In this document: one piece after another, positions 9,464-18,032 of the stretch
How the letters are laid out: each line of letters begins with the position of its first letter
Position numbering within the stretch: position 1 is the first letter of the stretch
Assembly: GCA_038146985.1 (NCBI GenBank)
Contig: JAYQSQ010000020.1
Location: 52,921-116,920 of the forward strand
Length of the DNA: 64,000 nt
Direction of reading: 5' to 3'
DNA from: JADHLJ01 sp038146985
GTDB taxonomy: Bacteria; Pseudomonadota; Alphaproteobacteria; Thalassobaculales; Thalassobaculaceae
Made by a program: the position numbers and the translations under genes
The notes under the pieces: model-generated
What the model saw: only the letters and a program-made list of their open reading frames with translations
The model's database searches: none
What the model was told of the DNA's origin: nothing

Positions 9464-10666
9464 GTGGCTTCCTCTCCTTTCAGCGTGCTGCGCGATCCCG
9501 GTTTCCTGCGGGTCTGGGCGGTCGGCCTGTTCGGCAACACCATGAGGTGGCTCGAATTGCTGGCGATCGGTATCTTCGTGTTCGAGGTTACCGGTTCGGC
9601 CCTGCTGGTCGCGGTGATGACCATCGCGCGGCAAGCGCCGCTCGCTCTGTTCGGCACCTTCATCGGCCCGATCGCCGAGCGGACCAACCGGAAATATCTG
9701 CTGATCGCCGGATTCTCCATCATGACCGTATCGTCCGGTACCATGGGGCTGCTGGCGCATCTGGGCGTCATCGAGATCTGGCACATCGCCATCGGCGTTT
9801 TCATCAACGGCAGTTGCTGGGCCCTGGATTTCCCGGTCCGGCGCACCCTGCTGGGTGAATTCGCCGGGCCGGAGCGCCTCGGCACCGGCGTATCGCTTGA
9901 TTCCGCGACCAACAATATCACCCGCATGTTCGGTCCCTTCGCCGGCGGGGTGATCTACGGGCTGGTGGGGCTGGAGGGCGCGTTCCTGGTCTCGTTCCTG
10001 GCGCATCTCGCCTGCGTGGTGATCGGCGTCACGCTGGTCCTGGAGGATGCCAAGACCAAGGCGGCGGTCGTGCCGTATTTCGAGATGCTGAAGCAGGGGC
10101 TGGCCATCGTTCGCGGCTCGCGCGAACTGATCGGCATTTATCTGGTCACCATCATCCTGAATGTCTTCGGCTTTCCCTATGCCTCGATGGTGCCGGTGCT
10201 GGGCCGCGCGCGCTACCAGGTCGAGCCGGCCCTGATCGGCCTCTTGTCGGCCTCGGAGGGGGCGGGGGCCTTTGTGGGAGCCTTGCTGATCGCGTTCTTC
10301 GGCCGGCCCGGCTGGTTCAAGCGGCTCTATCTCTACGGCGCGGTCCTGTTCGTGTTCCTGGTGTTTTGCCTGTCCTTCGCCGCCGAGTACTGGATGGCGG
10401 TGTCGATCCTGCTGATGGGCGGTCTCGGCATGGCCGGATTCGGCGCGATGCAGACCACGCTGGTGCTGCTTCTCGCGCCGCCGGAGGCCCGCAGCCGGTT
10501 GATGAGCCTTCTGTCCGTCTGTATCGGCTGCGCCCCGATCGGGCTCTTCAACCTCGGCCTGCTCGCCGACTGGGTCGGCGCGCCCTTGGCCCTGACGGTG
10601 GTTTCGTCAACCGGTCTGCTGCTGCTGGCCGCAACGGTGTTTCTTATTCCGGAAGTCAGACGCTGA
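9464..10666 (+). CDS. MFS transporter
   Basis: A polytopic membrane protein of about 400 residues with some 11-12 hydrophobic helices and an N-terminus (PFSVLRDPGFLRVWAVGLFGN) typical of MFS exporters of the MFS_3/enterobactin-exporter-like type. The substrate is unknown. I prefer the GTG at 9464 because homologues of this type start just before the F-x-x-L-R-x-x-x-F-R motif. The frame remains open to a TTG at 9419, which would add 15 residues. It lies 98 nt after the TRAP genes on the same strand and is convergent with argC, so it is probably its own transcription unit. Confidence 0.85.
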   Translation: MASSPFSVLRDPGFLRVWAVGLFGNTMRWLELLAIGIFVFEVTGSALLVAVMTIARQAPLALFGTFIGPIAERTNRKYLLIAGFSIMTVSSGTMGLLAHLGVIEIWHIAIGVFINGSCWALDFPVRRTLLGEFAGPERLGTGVSLDSATNNITRMFGPFAGGVIYGLVGLEGAFLVSFLAHLACVVIGVTLVLEDAKTKAAVVPYFEMLKQGLAIVRGSRELIGIYLVTIILNVFGFPYASMVPVLGRARYQVEPALIGLLSASEGAGAFVGALLIAFFGRPGWFKRLYLYGAVLFVFLVFCLSFAAEYWMAVSILLMGGLGMAGFGAMQTTLVLLLAPPEARSRLMSLLSVCIGCAPIGLFNLGLLADWVGAPLALTVVSSTGLLLLAATVFLIPEVRR

Positions 10667-10685
10667 ACTTCGGGAAATTACCCCG

Positions 10686-11645
10686 TTACGCGGCCAGGCG
10701 CTGCTCCAGGCCGGCGCGGGGCTCAAGGTCGAGCATCAGGTTCATCGATTGAACCGCCGCTCCGGACGCACCCTTGCCGAGATTGTCGAGCACCGCCGTC
10801 AGCAGGCACTGTCCGGTCTCCTCGCGGGCGAAGACCCGAAGCTCCATGTCGTTGGTCGCGTTCAGCGCCTCCGGATCGAGCTCGGTCTTGGGATCGGTAT
10901 CGCCGAATGGTGCCACCCGCACGAAGCCGCCGCCGCCGAAGTGATCGGCCAACGCCTCGTGGATCTGCCGCGCCTTGGGCGCGCCGGGCAGGGCCCATAG
11001 TTGAAGCGGAACCTGGACCAGCATGCCTTTGTAGTATCGGCCGACCGACGGCACGAAAAGCGGGGCATGATCGAGCAGGCCGTGGGCCTGAATTTCCGGC
11101 AGATGCTTATGGGCCAAGGCGAGGCCATAGGCATAGAAGGTGGGTTCCGCCGCGCCGTCCGGCCCTTCAAAACGCTGGATCAGCGACTTGCCGCCGCCGG
11201 AATAGCCGGAAACCGCGTTGATGGTCACCGGAAAATCGCGCGGCAACAGACCCGCCTCGACCAGCGGCCGGATCAGCGCGATGGCCCCGGTGGGATAGCA
11301 GCCCGGGTTGGCCACCCGTTTGGCGGTCCGCACCGCATCGGCCTGTCCGGTGGTCATTTCCGGAAACCCGTAGGTCCATCCGGCGGCGACCCGATGCGCG
11401 GTCGAGGCGTCGATCACCCGGGTGGTGTCGTTCTCGATCAAGGACACAGACTCGCGCGCCGCGTCGTCGGGCAGGCAGAGGATCGTCAGATCGCACTCGT
11501 TCAACGCCCGCCGCCGCGCCTCGGTGTCCTTGCGCTCGGCGTCGGAGAGACTGATCAGCGCGATATCGCGGCGATCGATCAGGCGCTCGCGGATCTGCAG
11601 ACCCGTGGTTCCCGCTTCGCCGTCGATGAAGATCCGCGCCGTCAT
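10686..11645 (-). CDS. argC: N-acetyl-gamma-glutamyl-phosphate reductase (short type 2)
   Basis: A 319-residue enzyme of arginine biosynthesis that reduces N-acetyl-glutamyl phosphate to the semialdehyde with NADPH. The nucleotide-binding start IFIDGEAGTTG and the catalytic cysteine in VANPGCYPTG (Cys116) are clear. The short length and the GEAGTTGL motif mark the type-2 ArgC group. The start at 11645 is supported by the strong ribosome-binding site GAGGAGG seven bases upstream; a longer frame to 11726 lacks one. It stands alone, away from other arg genes. Confidence 0.93.
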   Translation of the reverse strand: MTARIFIDGEAGTTGLQIRERLIDRRDIALISLSDAERKDTEARRRALNECDLTILCLPDDAARESVSLIENDTTRVIDASTAHRVAAGWTYGFPEMTTGQADAVRTAKRVANPGCYPTGAIALIRPLVEAGLLPRDFPVTINAVSGYSGGGKSLIQRFEGPDGAAEPTFYAYGLALAHKHLPEIQAHGLLDHAPLFVPSVGRYYKGMLVQVPLQLWALPGAPKARQIHEALADHFGGGGFVRVAPFGDTDPKTELDPEALNATNDMELRVFAREETGQCLLTAVLDNLGKGASGAAVQSMNLMLDLEPRAGLEQRLAA

Positions 11646-11847
11646 GTTCGCCTCCTCAAACCCCTTGCCAGATGATAGCAAAACACCAGAAGCACGCTCG
11701 CTACTCCCGCCAGAGGCAAGCGTCAACGATTAAAAACGGGCAGGGGACGGACGCGATGGTTGCGCGTGGCCCAACCGCGAATCAAATTCCAAATATCATA
11801 TGAGAAAATTCATTAAAAACAGACGATGAGGAGACTATACGCTTAAT
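11646..11847. other. AT-rich intergenic region between mazG and argC
   Basis: About 200 bp between the end of mazG and the start of argC (both minus strand). The mazG-proximal half is clearly richer in A and T than the rest of the window. The upstream region of argC is expected here. No hairpin followed by a T-run and no recognisable operator was found. Confidence 0.4.
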
Positions 11848-12708
11848 TCACTTTAATTTTGCCCGATTCCAGCGTTCCTCCATCTGCCCAAGGCTTGCCT
11901 CCTTCGCTTCGATCCCGAGATCCGTGGCGAGCATCTCCTCGACGGCGCGGAAACGGGTCTCGAATTTCCCGTTGGTTCGGCGCAGAGCGGTTTCCGGATC
12001 GATCCCCAGATGCCGGGCAAGGTTTACGCAGGCGAACAGCAGATCTCCCATCTCTTCCTCGACGGCATCGCCATCGCTCGCGCCGGCGGTCATCGCCTCC
12101 GTCAACTCGTCGAGCTCTTCGCGGATCTTGTCGATTACCGGCGGTGTTTCCGGCCAGTCGAACCCGACCCGGGCCGCCCGGCGCTGCAGCTTGACCGCGC
12201 GCATCAGGGCCGGGTAGGCGACGCTGACGCCGTCCAGGGCGCTCGGCCTTTCGCCGGTTTCCGCCGCCTTGGCCGCGCGTTCTGCGGCTTTCTGCTCCTC
12301 CCAGGCCCGGGTCTGCGCCGCTGCGCCAGAGACTTCGACGGCGCCAAAGACATGGGGATGGCGCCGGATCATTTTTTCGGTGATCGCCGCGGCCACGTCG
12401 TCGAAACCGAAATGTCCGGCTTCCTCCGCCATGCGCCCGTGATAGACGACCTGGAGCAAGAGGTCGCCCAATTCGTCCTTCAGCGCCGCCATATCCGTTT
12501 GGGAGATCGCCTCGGCGACCTCATAGGCTTCCTCGATCGTATAGGCCGCGATGGTCTCGAAGGTTTGTTCGAGATCCCAGGGACAACCGCCATTCGGATC
12601 GCGCAGCGCCGCCATGACCTCGATCAATCTGCGGATCGCCGGCAGTTTCGGATCCGGGATCGCAATGGAGGAGTTTTCGGATTGCCCGGACATGGATGCT
12701 GCTCCCAT
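11848..12708 (-). CDS. mazG: Nucleoside triphosphate pyrophosphohydrolase MazG
   Basis: A 286-residue MazG that hydrolyses NTPs and dNTPs to monophosphates and pyrophosphate, a housekeeping function. Both tandem MazG domains are visible: the first with EEAYEVAEAI and LKDELGDLLLQVVYH, the second with REELDELTEAM and EEEMGDLLFACVNLARHLG. The acidic residues in these E-E-x-x-E and E-x-x-D motifs bind magnesium. The start could be 12708 or the Met five codons later; the first residues are not conserved. Not obviously in an operon. Confidence 0.94.
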   Translation of the reverse strand: MGAASMSGQSENSSIAIPDPKLPAIRRLIEVMAALRDPNGGCPWDLEQTFETIAAYTIEEAYEVAEAISQTDMAALKDELGDLLLQVVYHGRMAEEAGHFGFDDVAAAITEKMIRRHPHVFGAVEVSGAAAQTRAWEEQKAAERAAKAAETGERPSALDGVSVAYPALMRAVKLQRRAARVGFDWPETPPVIDKIREELDELTEAMTAGASDGDAVEEEMGDLLFACVNLARHLGIDPETALRRTNGKFETRFRAVEEMLATDLGIEAKEASLGQMEERWNRAKLK

Positions 12709-12881
12709 TTCAACTGCCGGAAAGGATACTGGCTTATCGGCATTCTAAGGGCCGAGGGTGACTCGATCCATGGCTTGGGCTCAACGGGATCAATTGAGGG
12801 GATCGAGAGTTCCCACGCCAATCTCCAATCCTGATTTTGAAACAAAAGTCGCATAATGTATATTATGGGAAATACGATATG

Positions 12882-13985
12882 TTACTCCGCCACAATGAGC
12901 GGCACGATTTCATCTATCGTTTTCAAGCTATTACGACGCTCTTCCGCGGTGCGTTCATCATAGAAAAATGAAAGAAACGCAAAACGTGTGCCTTTCATGA
13001 CCGGTGACACCCGATGCATGAGCGAGCAGGAAAACACCACGGCGTCACCGACCGCCGGCCGGCAGCCGGTATCGCCGTACTCAGGAAAATGCAGGAAACC
13101 CCCTTCGTACCCCTCGTTCAGATTTACCGTAAGCGCAAAGCGCCGATGGGACATGCCCGGCGCGTTGTTGTCACGGTGGCGAGCGAAATGCCCACCTCGT
13201 TCGCCCTCGTAACAGGCGATTACGTAGCGTTCGATATATGCAAACTTGAATTGGAAAGCCCGGTCAATCTCGGGGAAAACCCGTCGTCGAAGCCGTTGCT
13301 GGAGGGCATCCCTGCGATTGCGCTCGTCGATAAAGATGTCAGTCCTTATCTTTGTCCTCGGATCGATAATCCCGGTGAGTTCGCTTCCACGGCGCACCAT
13401 CTGACCCGTCGACTTTTTTTCGCCGGCTTGGAACCAGTCCAGCATTTCGGCGACGAATGCCGGCTCGAAAACCTTCGGAATGCAGAGCACTGGCGGATGC
13501 CGGGAGTCGCTGATAACGACCGGCGTGGATCCCCGAGGCTGGCTGGTCGCCCAACGCAGGATCGCCTCGGCATGGAGTTCAGGATTATCCGTATCGATCA
13601 CCGCGTCGACCTGCAGGCGCCGATCAAGAAGATACGTGATCAAACCCGCTGACCCGCGGCCGCCCTCGGTCAAAGGCACGTCGTATCCCTTGGCGATTTG
13701 GTTGTGCCGGTCGAACCTGAAGACCGATTCACGCCAATTGGACTCGTCCGGGAAATCGGGAATCACAGAGTCGTCGCGCACGATAGCCAGGAAGTCGCAC
13801 TCGGCGCCTTGGAGAGCCTCTCGCTCGGCGTGCATGCGTTCCAAAACTCTCCGGGTAGCGCGTTCGTCCATCACCGGCAGGAATGTCACGGCGACCCGTC
13901 GGCCGCCATGGTGATCGAGATGATACCGCGATCGCGTCAGGCCATCGGCCACAAACCAGGGCGCGAAATCACCAGGCGACAACAT
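12882..13985 (-). CDS. Redoxin-like domain fused to a 2OG-Fe(II) prolyl-4-hydroxylase-type oxygenase
   Basis: A 367-residue two-domain protein. Residues 1 to about 165 resemble a peroxiredoxin/thioredoxin fold (start PGDFAPWF, core VAVTFLPVM), but the position of the peroxidatic Cys is not a cysteine. Residues about 166-367 form a prolyl-4-hydroxylase-like domain: His270 and Asp272 (ARHRDN), His324 (SLMHRV) as iron ligands, and Lys331 or Arg334 (KGTRFAF) to hold 2-oxoglutarate. The protein probably hydroxylates an unknown substrate. An 82-residue gene ends 28 nt upstream on the same strand and may be co-transcribed. The domain calls are from motifs only. Confidence 0.8.
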   Translation of the reverse strand: MLSPGDFAPWFVADGLTRSRYHLDHHGGRRVAVTFLPVMDERATRRVLERMHAEREALQGAECDFLAIVRDDSVIPDFPDESNWRESVFRFDRHNQIAKGYDVPLTEGGRGSAGLITYLLDRRLQVDAVIDTDNPELHAEAILRWATSQPRGSTPVVISDSRHPPVLCIPKVFEPAFVAEMLDWFQAGEKKSTGQMVRRGSELTGIIDPRTKIRTDIFIDERNRRDALQQRLRRRVFPEIDRAFQFKFAYIERYVIACYEGERGGHFARHRDNNAPGMSHRRFALTVNLNEGYEGGFLHFPEYGDTGCRPAVGDAVVFSCSLMHRVSPVMKGTRFAFLSFFYDERTAEERRNSLKTIDEIVPLIVAE

Positions 13986-14013
13986 GTCCCAAAAAGCTCC
14001 ATGTTCGAGTGAT

Positions 14014-14262
14014 TCAACGATACTCGATCTTCGCCGCCGGACAATTACCGTCCTTGTCGATCATCGCCTTCAGGACCGTGCGCATTCCCGAATCACCGAA
14101 GGCCTTGCTGAACTGCAGCATCTGGTTCGGCGCCCGCAGCAGCACGCCGTGTTTGTTGCAAAGCGCCATCAGGTCGCGCAGGAACGCCTTCGCCTCGTCC
14201 CGGTTGAGCTGGTTTTTCTGGTGCTGTTTCGCGAGTTCTCCAAGCAGGCTCGGGTCGATCAT
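14014..14262 (-). CDS. Small hypothetical protein (82 aa)
   Basis: An 82-residue, soluble, Lys- and Leu-rich protein that appears mainly helical, with no signal peptide or membrane segment. I do not recognise a family. It is likely real: it starts with an ATG 36 bp from the divergent gene at 14299, ends 28 bp before the redoxin-hydroxylase gene on the same strand, and no better frame covers the space. Co-transcription with the hydroxylase is likely, so it could be a partner or substrate, but this is inference. Confidence 0.6.
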   Translation of the reverse strand: MIDPSLLGELAKQHQKNQLNRDEAKAFLRDLMALCNKHGVLLRAPNQMLQFSKAFGDSGMRTVLKAMIDKDGNCPAAKIEYR

Positions 14263-14298
14263 GTGGACATTTCCGCAAATCGTGGTTCATCATACGCC

Positions 14299-14964
14299 AT
14301 GAGCAGATTAGCACTCGAAGAAGCGCTGAAGAAACCGGGTCGGATCATGACTTGGCATGCGGGTGCCAACAGCCGGTCGCATAAGACATCGCGCCGGCAG
14401 GATTACATCACCGTTCTGCCCCGCGAACTCGTGAAATTGACCCATCTGGTGGGCTCGACAACGGATGTCTTCGAGTTTCTGGAACTGTTTCTCGACGAAC
14501 TTCTCTACGAGAAGCTGCATGGCGAAGACGCGGATGACGAAAAAGAATCGTCACCGATTTTGCTTACAATGCAAGGCTATTTCGTCCGTTTCCTCGAGTT
14601 TTACGTGAAGGAAACCAACCCGCTTACAGGTGGCTTGAGCGCGGTCGGCACCTCATGGCTGGATGCGCGCAAACGCCGTGATCCGCGATGGCTGATCCTG
14701 GCCAATCAGAACGTGCGGCGGCTCGGCGATTGCTATGAGTCCTTCGAACGCCTGCTCGATGTCGCCGAACGGGTGGCGCGGCGGCATCATCTGGTCATGG
14801 ATCTGGAGCATGCTCGCAACGGGTTTCGGACCATGCTGCGCCGGCGGGCAGAAGCGATGGGCGACGCGCCGGACCTCGCGCTTCTGGACGGCATCCCCCT
14901 CGCCCCGGGTCAGCCGCCCGCCCCTGCCGGCGGGACCGATCCCCGCGACATCTGGTACGTCTGA
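14299..14964 (+). CDS. Hypothetical protein (221 aa)
   Basis: A 221-residue soluble protein of unknown function. The N-terminus (MSRLALEEALKKPG) and the middle (TDVFEFLELFLDELLYEKL; LTMQGYFVRFLEFYVKE) look helical; the C-terminus is Pro/Gly-rich and ends in DIWYV. The frame is open further upstream, but the ATG at 14299 is preferred because the upstream part overlaps the 82-residue gene and the start of the hydroxylase gene on the other strand. Only 36 bp separate it from its divergent neighbour, so their promoters must overlap. No family recognised. Confidence 0.65.
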   Translation: MSRLALEEALKKPGRIMTWHAGANSRSHKTSRRQDYITVLPRELVKLTHLVGSTTDVFEFLELFLDELLYEKLHGEDADDEKESSPILLTMQGYFVRFLEFYVKETNPLTGGLSAVGTSWLDARKRRDPRWLILANQNVRRLGDCYESFERLLDVAERVARRHHLVMDLEHARNGFRTMLRRRAEAMGDAPDLALLDGIPLAPGQPPAPAGGTDPRDIWYV

Positions 14965-14991
14965 ACGCCGCCGGATTTTCCGGGACCGCCG

Positions 14992-15999
14992 TCAGACCCG
15001 GCTGACGCGGCCTTCGATCGGGTATTGCGGGTCGTTATAGCCGGGGGTCGAGGGATGGCCGGTGGCGACCAGGGAGTCGATCAGCGCCTCGTCCTCGGCC
15101 GCGTAGGTGTAGTCCAGCGCTTTTACATAGGCCTCCCACTGCGCCATCGTGCGGGGCCCGGCGACCATCGAGCTAATCATCGCGTTGTTCAGCACCCAGC
15201 CGACCGCGACATCGATCGCCGTCGCGCCCTTGGCCTCGGCATGAGCCTTGATCTTCTGGACGATCTCGAGGCTCTCGTGCCGCCATTCGGTCTGCATCAT
15301 GCGGCGATCCTTGCGGGCGACCCGGCTGCCCTCCTCCGGCTCCACATTGGGCGCGTATTTCCCGGTCAGGACACCTCGGGCCAGCGGGCTGTAGGGCACC
15401 ACGCCGAGCCCGTAATAGGCGCAGGCCGGCAGATGCTCGGTTTCGGGCATGCGGTTCATCGCGTTGTAATAGGGCTGGCTGGCGATCGGCCGCTCGATGC
15501 CGAGGCGGTCGCAGATATTGCAGATCTCGGCGATCCGCCAGGAGCGGTAGTTGGAGACTCCGAAATAGCGGATCTTGCCGGCCCGCATCAGATCGCCCAT
15601 GGCGCGCACGGTCTCCTCCAGCGGCGTGCCGTGGTCCTCCTTATGGAGATAGTAGAGGTCGATATGGTCGACCCCAAGCCGGCTCAGCGAATCCTCGCAA
15701 GCCTGCATCACCCAGCGCCGCGACAGGCCGCCGGAATTCACATCGTCGCTCAGTTTGTTGGCAAGCTTGGTCGCCAGCACCCAATGGTTCCGCGTGCTGC
15801 GGATACAGCGCCCGACCACCCGCTCGGACTCGCCGCCGCAATAGGTGTCGGCGGTATCGATGAAATTGATGCCGCTGTCCTTGGCCGAGGAGATGATCGC
15901 CTGGCTGTCGCCCTCGTTGGTCTCGCGCCCGAACAGCATGGTGCCGAGGCAAAGCGGCGAGACCTTGAGGCCGGATCGGCCGAGCTTGCGGTAGTTCAT
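14992..15999 (-). CDS. Aldo/keto reductase
   Basis: A 335-residue NADPH-dependent aldo/keto reductase of the (beta/alpha)8-barrel type. Visible are the N-terminal strand MNYRKLGRSGLKVSPLCLGTM, the catalytic Asp and Tyr in DTADTYCGGESE, the Lys in VLATKLAN, and the His in YYLHKEDHG. The class resembles the voltage-gated potassium channel beta-subunit/YghZ-like reductases; the substrate is unknown. I chose the Met at 15999, which gives the canonical start; the frame extends 11 codons further. It stands alone on the minus strand. Confidence 0.9.
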   Translation of the reverse strand: MNYRKLGRSGLKVSPLCLGTMLFGRETNEGDSQAIISSAKDSGINFIDTADTYCGGESERVVGRCIRSTRNHWVLATKLANKLSDDVNSGGLSRRWVMQACEDSLSRLGVDHIDLYYLHKEDHGTPLEETVRAMGDLMRAGKIRYFGVSNYRSWRIAEICNICDRLGIERPIASQPYYNAMNRMPETEHLPACAYYGLGVVPYSPLARGVLTGKYAPNVEPEEGSRVARKDRRMMQTEWRHESLEIVQKIKAHAEAKGATAIDVAVGWVLNNAMISSMVAGPRTMAQWEAYVKALDYTYAAEDEALIDSLVATGHPSTPGYNDPQYPIEGRVSRV

Positions 16000-16507
16000 G
16001 ACGGGCGTTCCCTGTTGCGGCTTCCGGCGCATTCTGGCGGGGCGGCGTCATCGAGTCCACGGATACGGGCGTAAAACCGGTGCGTTATGATATCGGCACC
16101 TTACGACCCGGCGTCGACTACTTCCGTATCCCTGGCGAAAGCCTGGACCCATGCCTGAAACGGCAGCTCGCGCGGGATGGAGGAACATTTTGCAGATAGC
16201 GTGATCCACTATCCGCCAGGTTGACGGGCCTCAGGCGTCGGCCGCGACTTTCGTCGGGGGTACGAGTCCGGATACGGACTACGCTTCACCGCCGATACCG
16301 TCGCTCCCGCATAAGCAGGAGCTCAAGGCCGTCCGCCACAAACCCCAGCTTTCGCGGGGGCGATGGACAAAGGAAGCAAGAGATTTCGGAATGTCATCAT
16401 GCAAGGCAAAGGACGACGATACGGCACCACCATTTCGCCGATGCCCTCCCCCGCTTGCCCGTGGAGGCACAGCGTGCTTCGATCTGGGATCTTGATCCGG
16501 GGGCACC
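16000..16507. other. 508-bp intergenic region with repeat remnants
   Basis: No convincing gene. It contains two pieces that recur elsewhere in the window. Around 16200-16275 is a copy of the CGTGATCCACTATCCG family also seen near 38734. Around 16298-16372 is a double hairpin of the type CGTCGCTCC-GCG-AAGC-GGAGCT with CCCCAGCTTTCGCGGGGGCGA, also seen near 31010 and 38870. The promoter of the RraA-like gene must lie at the right end. Confidence 0.6.
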
Positions 16508-17218
16508 ATGAGCACGCTAACCGATGAAGCACGCGAGAAACTGGCGGCCGTCAGCACCGCGACCCTGACGACGCAACTGTTCAAGCGCGGGTTGCGCAAT
16601 GTCTATCTGCAGGGCGTGCGGCGCCTGACCAGCCACACGCGCTCGATGGTCGGCCCGGCCTTCACCTTGCGCTATATCCCGGCGCGCGAGGATCTGGACC
16701 ATCTCGGCGTGTTCCAGGATTACGACCATCCCCAGCGCAAGGCGATCGAGAGCGTGCCGGAAGGCGGGGTGCTGGTGATGGATTGCCGGGGCGACGCCTC
16801 GGCGGCCTCGGCGGGCTCGATCCTGGTGACGCGCCTGATGATGCGCGGCGGCGCGGGTATCGTGACCGATGGCGGCCTCCGGGATTCGCCGGAGATCGCC
16901 GGCTTCGACATCCCCTGCTTCACCGGCGGGGCCTCGGCGCCGACCAACCTGATCAAGCATCACGCGGTGGAGCAGCTGAACCAGCCGATCGGCTGCGGCG
17001 GGGTGGCGGTCTATCCCGGCGACATCATGGTCGGCGACCGCGAGGGCGTGGTGGCGATCCCGGCACATCTGGCCGAGGAGGTCGCTCATGAGGCCCATGC
17101 CCAGGAGCGCCAGGAGCGGTTCATCATTTCCGAAATCCGTTCCGGCAAGACGCTGCGCGGGATCTATCCCCCCGATGAGGCGACCCGGGCCCGTTATGCC
17201 GCCTGGAAAGAAGACTGA
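16508..17218 (+). CDS. RraA-like protein (possible HMG/CHA aldolase family)
   Basis: A 236-residue protein of the RraA/dimethylmenaquinone-methyltransferase-like fold. Family signatures include the central ARG/GGAGIVTDGGLRDSPEI stretch and CGGVAVYPGDIMVGDREGVVAIP, which in 4-hydroxy-4-methyl-2-oxoglutarate aldolases supports the metal and pyruvate site. The extra N- and C-terminal arms make it longer than E. coli RraA, which inhibits RNase E. It may therefore be an aldolase or decarboxylase in catabolism; the substrate is unknown. The gene for an ArsC-like protein follows 23 nt downstream and may be co-transcribed. Confidence 0.85.
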   Translation: MSTLTDEAREKLAAVSTATLTTQLFKRGLRNVYLQGVRRLTSHTRSMVGPAFTLRYIPAREDLDHLGVFQDYDHPQRKAIESVPEGGVLVMDCRGDASAASAGSILVTRLMMRGGAGIVTDGGLRDSPEIAGFDIPCFTGGASAPTNLIKHHAVEQLNQPIGCGGVAVYPGDIMVGDREGVVAIPAHLAEEVAHEAHAQERQERFIISEIRSGKTLRGIYPPDEATRARYAAWKED

Positions 17219-17241
17219 CGGCTTTCACAAAGGACGAGACG

Positions 17242-17589
17242 ATGAGTGTCACGATCTATCACAACCCCCGCTGTTCCAAATCCCGCCAGACCCTGGCGCT
17301 GCTCCAGGAAAAGGGGATTGAGCCCGAAATCATCGAGTATCTCACCAGCCCGCCGGACGTGGCGACCCTGGGAGAGATCCTCGGCAAGCTGGGGATGGAG
17401 CCACGCGAGCTGATGCGCCGCAAGGAGGCACCCTACAAGGAACTCGGCCTCGACGATGCCGGCAAGTCCCGCGACGCACTGATCAAGGCCATGGTCGAGA
17501 ACCCGATCCTCATCGAACGCCCGATCGTGCTTTCCGGCGGCAAGGCGGCGCTCGGCCGACCGCCGGAGCAGGTGCTGAATATCTTGTAG
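17242..17589 (+). CDS. arsC: Arsenate reductase family protein (ArsC, glutaredoxin-type)
   Basis: A 115-residue protein of the ArsC/YfgD family with the active cysteine in HNPRCSKSR (Cys11), the RRKE stretch at 59-62 and the C-terminal IERPIVLSGGKAALGRPPE. Glutaredoxin-linked ArsC reduces arsenate to arsenite. No arsenite pump, arsR or arsH lies nearby, so a housekeeping role like that of YfgD is possible. The ribosome-binding site AAAGGA precedes the ATG. The gene is followed by a large inverted repeat. Confidence 0.9.
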   Translation: MSVTIYHNPRCSKSRQTLALLQEKGIEPEIIEYLTSPPDVATLGEILGKLGMEPRELMRRKEAPYKELGLDDAGKSRDALIKAMVENPILIERPIVLSGGKAALGRPPEQVLNIL

Positions 17590-17605
17590 GTTGAAGGTTG
17601 CTAAA

Positions 17606-17704
17606 AAGACCCTTCGAGACGGGCCTCACGGCCCTCCTCAGGGTGAGCCGTTACGATTTACCACTCACCCTGAGGAGGCGCGTAGCGCCGTCTCGAAGGG
17701 TCTT
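17606..17704. repeat. Large inverted repeat (arms about 42 nt)
   Basis: The left arm (17606-17647) and right arm (17663-17704) pair almost completely around a 15-nt loop. The outer part is AAGACCCTTCGAGACGG and the inner part CTCCTCAGGGTGAG, with a few mismatches in the middle. It lies 16 nt after the ArsC stop and about 90 nt before the FMN riboswitch. Elements with this consensus are common palindromic repeats in alphaproteobacteria. It could also stop transcription from arsC, although there is no T-run. Confidence 0.85.
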
Positions 17705-17796
17705 GTCAACCATTGGCGTATACGGGTTCAGAATTCAGAATAGACGCTCTTCGATAGGCCTCCTAAGATCCCGCCGTCCCGCCATGCGGCGGAGCA

Positions 17797-17949
17797 CGTT
17801 CTCGGGGCGGGGTGGAAATCCCCACCGGCGGTATGGATGGCGTAAGCCGTCCGAGCCCGCGAGCGCTTGGCCTTCTCACGAAGGCTGGGGTCAGCAGATC
17901 CGGTGAGACGCCGGAGCCGACGGTTATAGTCCGGATGGAAGAGAACGAG
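17797..17949 (+). promoter_or_regulatory. FMN riboswitch (RFN element)
   Basis: The conserved RFN parts are all present in order: CTCGGGGCGGGGTGGAAATCC, CCCACCGGCGGTATG, AGCCCGCGAGCG, GATCCGGTGAGACGCCGG and the 3' block CCGACGGTTATAGTCCGGATG followed by GAAGAGAACGAGA. It binds flavin mononucleotide and switches off flavin synthesis genes when FMN is plentiful. It lies upstream of ribH (start 18033). Between them, about 17961-17981, is a G+C-rich hairpin (CCGCC...GGCGG) that could act in the expression platform. Confidence 0.96.
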
Positions 17950-18032
17950 AGAGCCGCATGCCGCCTTGTTTCCGTGGGCGGCCCGGCTGTTTCGTACGCC
18001 CTGATTCACTCATTTGCTTGAAGGAGCAAACC

